Shown here: in pieces, positions 13,833-19,512 of the stretch | Layout: each line of letters opens with the position of its first letter | How positions within the stretch are numbered: the first letter of the stretch is position 1 | Source: Candidatus Muiribacterium halophilum | GTDB taxonomy: Bacteria; Muiribacteriota; Muiribacteriia; Muiribacteriales; Muiribacteriaceae | Assembly: GCA_023228995.1 (NCBI GenBank) | Contig: JALOAD010000061.1 | Location: 1-19,512 of the forward strand | Length of the DNA: 19,512 bases | Direction of reading: 5' to 3' | Notes under the pieces: model-generated | The model's database searches: none | Seen by the model: only the letters and a program-made list of their open reading frames with translations | Told to the model about the DNA's origin: nothing | Program-made: the position numbers and the translations under genes

Positions 13833-14906
13833 ATGAAAGATAAACTTGAAAATATGATGAAAATGTTTGATGAAATCAATAAAAAGCTTAGCACTCCTGA
13901 TATAGTTAATAATCAGACTCAGATGATAAAGCTTTCAAGAGAAAGAACTCACATGGAACCGATTGTTGAAGAAATTAAAATTTATTTGCAACTTTTTGAA
14001 ACAATTAAAGAAGCTGAAGAAATACTTGATAATGAAAATGATCCTGAACTTATTGAAATGGCAAAATTCGAGCTTGAAACTTCTAAAGATGCTATTCCTG
14101 AATTAGAAGAAAAACTAAAATTAATGCTTTTACCAAGAGATCCTAATGATGATAAAAATATTATTGTAGAAGTAAGAGCTGGTACAGGTGGAGATGAAGC
14201 TGCAATTTTTTGTGGTGATCTTTTTGATATGTATCAAAGATATGCTGAAATACAAGGTTGGAAACTTGAAATAATGGAATCAAATGTTGGAGATATGGGT
14301 GGTTTTAAAGAAATGATATTTGGAGTAAAAGGTGATTCTGTTTATTCAAGAATGAAATTTGAATCTGGCACTCATAGAGTTCAGAGAGTTCCTTCAACTG
14401 AAACTAGTGGAAGAGTTCATACATCAGCTTCTACGGTTGCTGTACTTCCTGAAGCTGAAGATATAGATATTGATGTAAAATCAGAGGATTTAAAAATAGA
14501 TGTTTACAGATCATCAGGTTGTGGTGGTCAGTCTGTTAATACAACGGATTCAGCAGTTAGAATTACTCATTTACCGACCGGAATAGTTGTAAGTTGTCAG
14601 GATGAAAGAAGTCAGCTTAAAAACAAAAATAAAGGTATGAAAATATTAAAAGCTAAAATTTATGAATTAGAAGTTCGTAAACAGCAAGATGAAATATCAT
14701 CAAAAAGAAAATCAATGGTAGGTAATGGTGATAGAAGTCAAAAAATAAGAACTTATAATTATCCTCAAAATAGAGTTACTGATCATAGAGTTGGTCTTAC
14801 TTTACATAAACTTGATAGAGTTGTTGATGGCACTGCATTAGATGAGATAATTGATGCTTTAATATTAGCTGAACAGGAAGAAAAACTTAAAGAGATTAGT
14901 AATTAA
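13833..14906 (+). CDS. prfA: Peptide chain release factor 1 (RF1)
   Basis: 357 aa, full length. It reads UAA and UAG and triggers peptide release on the ribosome. The stop-codon-recognition tripeptide is PST at 187-189 within RVPSTETSGRVHTSA; RF1 carries PxT here (usually PAT), whereas RF2 carries SPF, so this is RF1. The catalytic GGQ is at 231-233, in SSGCGGQSVNTTDSAVRITH; Cys and Ser flank it where Ala and His are common. The N-terminal helical domain and the RAGTGGDEAAIF segment (115-126) are typical. GGGAG lies five bases before the ATG. The Gln of GGQ is the substrate of PrmC, whose gene lies 264 bases downstream beyond a repeat-filled gap. Confidence 0.97.
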   Translation: MKDKLENMMKMFDEINKKLSTPDIVNNQTQMIKLSRERTHMEPIVEEIKIYLQLFETIKEAEEILDNENDPELIEMAKFELETSKDAIPELEEKLKLMLLPRDPNDDKNIIVEVRAGTGGDEAAIFCGDLFDMYQRYAEIQGWKLEIMESNVGDMGGFKEMIFGVKGDSVYSRMKFESGTHRVQRVPSTETSGRVHTSASTVAVLPEAEDIDIDVKSEDLKIDVYRSSGCGGQSVNTTDSAVRITHLPTGIVVSCQDERSQLKNKNKGMKILKAKIYELEVRKQQDEISSKRKSMVGNGDRSQKIRTYNYPQNRVTDHRVGLTLHKLDRVVDGTALDEIIDALILAEQEEKLKEISN

Positions 14907-14928
14907 GAGGGATAGGGTTAAAAGAAGG

Positions 14929-15055
14929 TTAAAGAGTTGAGAGTTAGGAGTTAATGGGTGAGAGGATGAAATGGGAAAACAAAAGATTTAAATCTATTTC
15001 ACTATTTACTAGCTCACTATTGGCAGGTTTTTGTTTTTAACACTCAACTCCTTAA
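14929..15055. repeat. Foldback repeat with degenerate octamers
   Basis: TTAAAGAGTTGAGAGTTA (14929-14946) and the reverse complement of 15038-15055 match at 16 of 18 bases, so the region folds back over about 125 bp. Inside are degenerate plus-strand octamers (GTGAGAGG, ATGAAATG; 14958-14973) followed by GGGAAA, as at the end of the 69-unit array. Then come inverted octamers (TATTTCAC, TATTTAC, TAGCTCAC; 14995-15017) ending in CACTATTGGCAGGTTTTT. The locus is a short relative of 12328-12985. The 264-bp interval 14907-15170 contains no gene or clear terminator. Confidence 0.75.
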
Positions 15056-15144
15056 ACTCACTAACTTTTTTTATTATTGTTATCCCGGTATGATTTTGAG
15101 CCGGAATCTGTTTTGTTTTTTTAACTCACTAACTTTTTTTATTA
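15056..15144 (+). repeat. 21-bp direct repeats flanking a CCGG hairpin
   Basis: Two identical 21-bp copies, ACTCACTAAC followed by seven T and ATTA, lie at 15056-15076 and 15124-15144. Between them, ATCCCGG (15082-15088) and CCGGAAT (15101-15107) form a hairpin with one mismatch, a palindrome of the REP-like kind. Copies bracketing a palindrome could be the footprint of an insertion or of slippage. Confidence 0.7.
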
Positions 15145-15170
15145 GATTATCTTTATTGGAATTGATTTTT

Positions 15171-16019
15171 ATGAATTATAGAGAAATTGTTAATTATGGA
15201 TTATCATTTTTTGTAGATGATAGTTTGGAAAATGATATTTTAACTGAATTTGATTGGTATCTTGAAGATATATCGGGTAAAAAGAAAATTGATATTATTT
15301 CAAGTAATTTTGAATTTAGTGAAAATCATAAAAAACTTTTTGAAAAATTCATAATTAAAAGAAAAAAAAACATTCCTTATTCTTATATTACTGGTATAAA
15401 AGATTTTTTTGGGCTTGAGTTTTATGTATGTAAAGATGTTCTTATTCCAAGAAATGAAACTGAAATACTTGTTGAAAAAATTCTTGAATTTTCTAAAGAT
15501 AAATCTATTATTGATATGTGTACAGGATCTGGCTGTATTGCAATATGTATTGCAAAGTTTGGAAATCCTAAAAAGATTATTGCAACAGATATTTCTTATA
15601 ATGCTATCAAAATTGCCAAAAAAAATGCAAATAACCTTCTTTCAAATGATAAACTTAAAAACATAGCTTTTGTTAATTGTGATAAATTAAATAGTATAAA
15701 TTATAAATTTGATATTTTTGTTTCAAATCCACCTTATATTAGATCAAATGATATTTTAAAACTTGAAGAAAAAGTTAAACAAAATGAACCTTTAATTGCT
15801 CTTGATGGTGGAAATGATGGTTTTTATTTTTATAAATATTTAAGCAAAAATATTGTAAATAATCTTAAAAAAGGTGGTAAATTATTTTTAGAGATTGGAT
15901 TTGATCAAGGAGATATTGTAAAGAATTTATTTGAACAAAATTTTGAAAGTATTAAAATAATTAAAGATTATGCAAATCATGATAGATTTATTTATGGAGA
16001 AAATTATTTAAATGACTGA
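15171..16019 (+). CDS. prmC: Peptide chain release factor N5-glutamine methyltransferase PrmC
   Basis: SAM-dependent methyltransferase that methylates the Gln of the GGQ motif in RF1 and RF2. From the ATG at 15171 it has 282 aa, the normal length. It shows IPRNETEILVEKIL (92-105), the SAM-binding DMCTGSGCIAICIA (115-128) and the catalytic NPPYI (186-190), followed by NEPLIALDGGNDGFYFY. The open frame reaches back to an ATG at 15090, but those 27 codons fall inside the repeat hairpin and direct repeat and encode a hydrophobic stretch not seen in the family, so I reject that start. The Shine-Dalgarno is weak (TTGGA about 10 bases upstream). The end overlaps the next gene by 8 bases. Confidence 0.94.
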   Translation: MNYREIVNYGLSFFVDDSLENDILTEFDWYLEDISGKKKIDIISSNFEFSENHKKLFEKFIIKRKKNIPYSYITGIKDFFGLEFYVCKDVLIPRNETEILVEKILEFSKDKSIIDMCTGSGCIAICIAKFGNPKKIIATDISYNAIKIAKKNANNLLSNDKLKNIAFVNCDKLNSINYKFDIFVSNPPYIRSNDILKLEEKVKQNEPLIALDGGNDGFYFYKYLSKNIVNNLKKGGKLFLEIGFDQGDIVKNLFEQNFESIKIIKDYANHDRFIYGENYLND

Positions 16020-16653
16020 AATTTACGATTTTTCTAAAGAAATTCCAATAATGGAAAAAAACAATATTTTAAATATTGCTTATGATTTAATTTTAAAAGA
16101 TGAAATTATTGGTATTTCAACTGATACAGTTTTTGGACTTGCTTTTAATTCAAAAAGTAAAATAGCTTTAAACAAAGTTAAAGATATTAAAAAAAGAGAA
16201 AATGATATTTTTACATATCATATTGGTGATATTAAGCAATTATATAATTCTAATATTAAATTTGATTTAAAAATCCTTGAATTGCTTGAAATTATTCTTC
16301 CAGCTCCAATTACTTTTATAATAGAAGGAAATAACAATGGTTTTAAAAAATTTTATGGAATAAGATTTCCAAAAAATAAATTATCTAAAGAGTTTTTTTC
16401 ACTTTTTAAATTCCCATCAATTGTTGCTACAAGCTGTAATTTAACTGGAATACAGCCTTTAAATAAACAAAATGAGATTATTTCTTTTTTAAACAATAAA
16501 ATACCAACAATATTATTTGATGAAAATTCGCTAAAAGATAAGGAAGCATCAACGATTATCAAGATTGATTCTGATTATAAAATTCAATTAATTAGAGAAG
16601 GTAAAGTTGCTTTTAGTGATATATCAAAAATAATCATAGATTTTTTAGGATAA
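16012..16653 (+). CDS. Sua5/YrdC family threonylcarbamoyl-AMP synthase
   Basis: 213 aa, the size of the short TsaC/YrdC form without the extra Sua5 domain. The family makes threonylcarbamoyl-AMP from Thr, bicarbonate and ATP, the first step of tRNA t6A37 synthesis. Motifs: STDTVFGLAF (36-45), KKRE (60-63, family KxR region), PAPITFII (97-104), IRFP (117-120), TSCNLTG (140-146, where SxN is typical), STIIKI (180-185) and IREG (194-197). It starts at an ATG inside the last codons of prmC (8-base overlap), indicating translational coupling. The prfA-prmC-sua5 order is common in bacteria and supports the call. It is somewhat divergent (SCN for SAN), so YciO-like function is not excluded. Confidence 0.85.
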   Translation: MTEIYDFSKEIPIMEKNNILNIAYDLILKDEIIGISTDTVFGLAFNSKSKIALNKVKDIKKRENDIFTYHIGDIKQLYNSNIKFDLKILELLEIILPAPITFIIEGNNNGFKKFYGIRFPKNKLSKEFFSLFKFPSIVATSCNLTGIQPLNKQNEIISFLNNKIPTILFDENSLKDKEASTIIKIDSDYKIQLIREGKVAFSDISKIIIDFLG

Positions 16654-16660
16654 TTACCCT

Positions 16661-16706
16661 TATAATATAGGAAAGATTAAAATGTTTGTTTTTATATGGA
16701 GGATTT
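16661..16706 (+). promoter_or_regulatory. -10 box and strong Shine-Dalgarno before the first paralogue
   Basis: TATAAT at 16661-16666, eight bases after the stop of the preceding gene, with no good -35. GGAGGATTT directly precedes the ATG at 16707. The block GGAGGATTTATG also opens the second paralogue and the minus-strand gene at 19463. Confidence 0.55.
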
Positions 16707-17618
16707 ATGAAAAAATTATTTTCAATAATAGTAATGACAGCTTTGTCAGTTTCAGTTTTTTCTAATTCAGTGTTTTTTCTTCCGGAAAACGATTCTGAAA
16801 AATATGGTTTGAATATTTCCCGAAGTAGAGCTTCCAGCAATGTTCCTGAAAGAATTAATATTTTATGCAAAGAATTAAAACATACAGATAGTCGGCTGAA
16901 AGCTTCATTTAATGGAATTAACGATACAATAAATAAACAATGGTATCTTAATTCAGAATTTGAAAAAGATCTTAATGTAATGTTAACTATGTTCAGAGAA
17001 AGTGTTGATTATATCAGCAATCTTGACGATAGAGCTCAGGCATTAGAACTTGAACTTTTTAATCCTGAAGAACTTGGTTTTAATAAGCTTTATTCAAGTC
17101 TAGCTGATATTAAAAAAAATACAGAAGCTAGTTATACTGAGCTTAGTAAAGGGAAATCTGGATTAAGAAAAGCTAGAGAAATTTTTGAAAAAGCTGTTAA
17201 TAGTCAAAGTAATATTTCTGCATTAATTACAAGTATTTCATCAGCAGTTTTAAATGCTGTTCCTTATAATCCACCTGCTCCAGCACCAACTCCAACGCCT
17301 GCACCTGTTGTATCAGAACCTGATTTTGATTATTCAAAAATGGAAGTTAGTGTTAAACGAAAAAAAGTTAAACTTTCTGATTATGATTTTATAAAACTTG
17401 AATCAGTTGAAGGCAAAAATGTTATTAAAAAATCAATGGAAAGATTGCATGAATTATCTTCTATTGATAAATTTTTATATAAAGAAGCTTTGAGAAAAAA
17501 AGAAGGTTATAGTGTTGTTATTATAAAAAATTCAAAAAATAAATATATTATTTGTTGGTGGCATGTAGCAGACGAAATTGCTGGTGTAATTGAAACAATA
17601 GGAGATATATTTAAGTAA
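16707..17618 (+). CDS. Exported protein of unknown family, paralogue A (303 aa)
   Basis: I do not recognise the family. Signal peptide at 1-20 (MKKLFSIIVMTALSVSVFSN), then SVFFLPEN, a long helical and charged region (about 45-180), a Pro/Ala/Thr linker (188-205), and a C-terminal domain of about 95 residues with HELSSIDKFLYKEAL and WWH (284-286). It lines up with the next gene nearly without gaps. Shared blocks are KQWYLNSEFEKD (77-88), ELFNPEELGF (116-125) and the WWH-x9-ETI-x-DIF tail. The start at 16707 is chosen over TTG 16686 for its GGAGGA Shine-Dalgarno and because it gives the signal peptide. Likely periplasmic or surface-located; no enzyme motif is seen. Confidence 0.85.
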   Translation: MKKLFSIIVMTALSVSVFSNSVFFLPENDSEKYGLNISRSRASSNVPERINILCKELKHTDSRLKASFNGINDTINKQWYLNSEFEKDLNVMLTMFRESVDYISNLDDRAQALELELFNPEELGFNKLYSSLADIKKNTEASYTELSKGKSGLRKAREIFEKAVNSQSNISALITSISSAVLNAVPYNPPAPAPTPTPAPVVSEPDFDYSKMEVSVKRKKVKLSDYDFIKLESVEGKNVIKKSMERLHELSSIDKFLYKEALRKKEGYSVVIIKNSKNKYIICWWHVADEIAGVIETIGDIFK

Positions 17619-17629
17619 TAATTAATTGG

Positions 17630-17706
17630 TTCACCATTTCGCTACTTTGCAAATTTAATTTGTAACGAACTGTTACTTTGCAATATTAGTTAAAATATCT
17701 TATAAT
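17630..17706 (+). promoter_or_regulatory. Promoter of paralogue B, with repeat fragments
   Basis: TTGCAA (17678-17683), a 17-bp spacer and TATAAT (17701-17706) make the best sigma-70-type promoter in the window. Upstream, TTCACCATTTC (17630-17640) matches the inverted octamer sequence at 12960-12970. TACTTTGCAA occurs twice (around 17643 and 17675). TTGCAAAT can pair imperfectly with ATTTGTAA. The second TTGCAA is the -35, so the repeat may have supplied promoter sequence. Confidence 0.75.
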
Positions 17707-17733
17707 ATATATAAAGCTTAACAAGGAGGATTT

Positions 17734-18648
17734 ATGAAAAAATTAGCAGTTCTTGGTGTCATAGTTGCAATTGTTACAACTTCTTTTGCAGGTAATATTT
17801 ATTTTTTACCTGAAAACATGAATGAAGTTCTTGGTAATAGAAGTAATAGAGCTGGTTTAAGAGCTAATGTTCCAGCAAGATTAGATGCTTTACTTAAAGA
17901 ACTTAAAAGTTCTGACAAAGAAGTTAAAAATAATTTTGATAAAATTGGTGAAATCATTCACAAACAGTGGTATCTTAATTCAGAATTTGAAAAAGATCGT
18001 AATATAATGCTTAATTTCTATAGAGATTCTTTAGAAAAACTTTCAAATCTTAATGATAGATTACAAGGGCTTGAAGTTGAACTTTTCAACCCAGAAGAAC
18101 TTGGATTTACCGAATTATATAACGGTTTAAGCAAATCGACTAAAAGTCTTTTTGAATCTTATAAACAAATTGAAATTGGAAAAGCTGGGCTTAAAAATGC
18201 TAAAGATCTTTTTGGTAAATCAAAAGCTGAATATGCTAAATTTACTTCAAATCTTTCAAGAGTAATTAATGCTGTTTCTGGAGCTGTTCCATATACTCCT
18301 GATGTTACTCCACCTCCTGTTGTACCACAACAACCTGTAGTAACTGAACCTACAATTAACTATAATGCTCTTAATGTTACAATTTTGAATAAAAAAGTTG
18401 AAGGCTTTGGACTTGATATGGTTAATAGTAATTCTTATGAAGGTAAACTTGTTGTTAAAAAATCAAAAGAAAGAATGCATGAACTTTCTTCAACTGATAG
18501 ACTTATGTATAAAGAAGCATTAAAGGGAAAAGATGGTTTTTCATTTATAATTGTCAAAGATTCTGATAATTATTATACAATTTACTGGTGGCATATTGGT
18601 AATGATATTCAAGATATATTTGAAACAATTGAAGATATATTTAATTGA
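17734..18648 (+). CDS. Exported protein of unknown family, paralogue B (304 aa)
   Basis: Tandem paralogue of the preceding gene with the same plan: signal peptide (MKKLAVLGVIVAIVTTSFAG), then NIYFLPEN, a helical central region, a Pro/Val/Gln linker (about 187-206) and a C-terminal domain with MHELSSTDRLMYKEAL and WWH (285-287). KQWYLNSEFEKD (77-88) and ELFNPEELGF (116-125) are at the same residue numbers as in paralogue A, so the duplication has kept spacing as well as sequence. AAGGAGGA lies just upstream of the ATG, and it has its own promoter, so the copies can be expressed separately. Family and function unknown. It ends at the bidirectional terminator shared with the convergent gene. Confidence 0.87.
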   Translation: MKKLAVLGVIVAIVTTSFAGNIYFLPENMNEVLGNRSNRAGLRANVPARLDALLKELKSSDKEVKNNFDKIGEIIHKQWYLNSEFEKDRNIMLNFYRDSLEKLSNLNDRLQGLEVELFNPEELGFTELYNGLSKSTKSLFESYKQIEIGKAGLKNAKDLFGKSKAEYAKFTSNLSRVINAVSGAVPYTPDVTPPPVVPQQPVVTEPTINYNALNVTILNKKVEGFGLDMVNSNSYEGKLVVKKSKERMHELSSTDRLMYKEALKGKDGFSFIIVKDSDNYYTIYWWHIGNDIQDIFETIEDIFN

Positions 18649-18663
18649 CAATTATTAATTGAC

Positions 18664-18699
18664 AAAAAAAAGAGTGCTTTTTAGGCACTCTTTTTTTTT
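18664..18699. terminator. Bidirectional intrinsic terminator
   Basis: A-rich GAGTGC (to 18677) pairs with GCACTC (18685-18690) around TTTTTAG, flanked by eight A on one side and nine T on the other. It therefore works in both directions between the convergent genes ending at 18648 and 18708. Confidence 0.93.
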
Positions 18700-18707
18700 A
18701 TGTGATT

Positions 18708-19463
18708 TTAAAATTCGCCTGATATTCCAATGAATAATTTGTTTTTCTCATATTTTTTATTTAGAAATTTCTTATAAAGATCTTCATAAGAACTTTCTAT
18801 TATCCAGCCAATTTCCACAGCTGATTTTTGACCATCTTCAACATCAAGTTCTGCATAAAAACCAAGTCCTACAGCATCTCCATTATAAGATACAGTTAAA
18901 GCTCCACCTTCACCAAAAGTAAATTTTGCACCTGCAAGAAAAAATATATTGTCTGGTTCATTATCTTTAAAATCATATCCACCCATTTTAGCTGTTGAAT
19001 AAGTGGCTTTTTTATCTGCACCAAAGTTAAATCCCATTCCAAAAAAAGCAACATCTGCACCAACTACACCGTAAACAGAAGAAGCATTTCCTGATGATGT
19101 ATCAAGTATTAGACCACCAGCTACACTTATGTCTTTACTAACTTTCCAACCAGCTTTAGCTGTTATTGCCATTCCAGGATCTTTCATTAGACTTCCGCTA
19201 TCTGTAGTTTTTTCAAAACCTGCTTCAAAGTTTTCAGATACTCCTATAGTTCCTTTAAAACTTACTAGACTGTAATTAGAATTTCCGCCAAATCCATAAG
19301 ATTGATAGGAAACACCACCTGTAAAAGTTTTTGTAGGAGCAATTTCTGGGGAAGGTACATTAAGAAATCCTGTTGGACCTAATAATGAAACGCTTGAAAA
19401 TACTGTGAATTCCATAATTATCAACAGCATTGATATAAAAATTAATTTTTTGATATTAGTCAT
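18708..19463 (-). CDS. Predicted outer-membrane beta-barrel protein (251 aa)
   Basis: Signal peptide (basic MTNIKK start, hydrophobic core, about 24 residues), then SVSLLGPTGFLNVPSPEIAPTKTF. The GPTGFLNVPSP opening resembles the first strand of YjbH-like outer-membrane proteins, but that is a short match and no search was possible. The rest is a series of Gly-rich alternating strands (GGVSYQSYGFGG, FKGTIGVSENFEAGFEK, VGADVAFFGMGFNFGAD, FFLAGAKFTFGEGGALTVSYNG). It ends in LFIGISGEF with a C-terminal Phe, as expected for BAM-assembled barrels. Size fits 8-12 strands. GGAGG lies five bases before the ATG. Convergent with the paralogue pair. Confidence 0.78.
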   Translation of the reverse strand: MTNIKKLIFISMLLIIMEFTVFSSVSLLGPTGFLNVPSPEIAPTKTFTGGVSYQSYGFGGNSNYSLVSFKGTIGVSENFEAGFEKTTDSGSLMKDPGMAITAKAGWKVSKDISVAGGLILDTSSGNASSVYGVVGADVAFFGMGFNFGADKKATYSTAKMGGYDFKDNEPDNIFFLAGAKFTFGEGGALTVSYNGDAVGLGFYAELDVEDGQKSAVEIGWIIESSYEDLYKKFLNKKYEKNKLFIGISGEF

Positions 19464-19512
19464 AAATCCTCCGTGATATATTACATTTTAAATATTATCG
19501 GTAATAGGTAGT

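Noticed and set aside
15090-15170. N-terminal extension of PrmC from the ATG at 15090
   Set aside because: The start lies inside a repeat hairpin, the 27 extra residues are encoded by repeat sequence, and the family begins near the ATG at 15171.
16686-16706. TTG start at 16686 for paralogue A
   Set aside because: The ATG at 16707 has GGAGGA directly upstream and gives a signal peptide matching paralogue B.
1-19512. tRNA, rRNA or riboswitch genes
   Set aside because: Intergenic regions are short, AT-rich or repeat-filled; I found no tRNA-like cloverleaf, TTCGANTC T-loop context or conserved riboswitch core by eye.

Overview
The window is very AT-rich, with Arg almost always AGA and codons ending mainly in A or T. 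It encodes an LptF/LptG-type lipopolysaccharide-export permease, a DUF3187-like protein and another predicted beta-barrel, plus several signal-peptide proteins. That points to a low-GC, outer-membrane-bearing (diderm) bacterium. The housekeeping genes (htpG, prfA, prmC, a Sua5/YrdC protein, an ABC-F ATPase) are clearly bacterial. I cannot assign a phylum from the sequence; several genes have no family I recognise, which suits a poorly sampled lineage.

Layout. 1-2093: a large protein of unknown family, ending in a strong terminator. 2094-3253: a REP-associated tyrosine transposase (RAYT, Y1/HUH family) with repeat sequences at both ends; its right end stops 2 bp before the start codon of an ABC-F ATPase (3250-4857). 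4927-6516: an exported protein of unknown family. 6720-8561: htpG with its own promoter. 8570-8750: a 181-bp non-autonomous element whose 23-bp terminal inverted repeats match the transposase-gene end. 8756-9772 (minus): DUF3187-like outer-membrane protein. 9938-12275: lptF/G-like gene followed closely by a divergent S-adenosylhomocysteine hydrolase. 12276-13012: a 69-unit octamer array and associated repeats. 13013-14906: purine nucleoside phosphorylase and peptide-chain release factor 1. 14907-15170: a small relative of the octamer locus plus other repeats. 15171-16653: prmC overlapping a Sua5/YrdC gene. 16707-18648: tandem paralogous genes for exported proteins of unknown family. 18708-19463 (minus): a predicted outer-membrane beta-barrel protein, convergent with the pair and sharing a bidirectional terminator.

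How genes work together. prfA, prmC and sua5/tsaC form the familiar translation cluster (RF1, the enzyme that methylates its GGQ glutamine, and a tRNA t6A enzyme), here split by a repeat-filled gap between prfA and prmC. The SAH hydrolase-like gene and the 6-oxopurine-type nucleoside phosphorylase could act in sequence on the nucleoside released from S-adenosylhomocysteine, but the hydrolase lacks part of the usual active site.

The two most interesting systems are repeat-based: (i) the transposase gene together with the REPIN/MITE-like element after htpG, and (ii) a foldback repeat family built from GTGAAATR octamers, present as a 69-unit array before pnp and as a degenerate short copy after prfA, with matching junctions at both loci.
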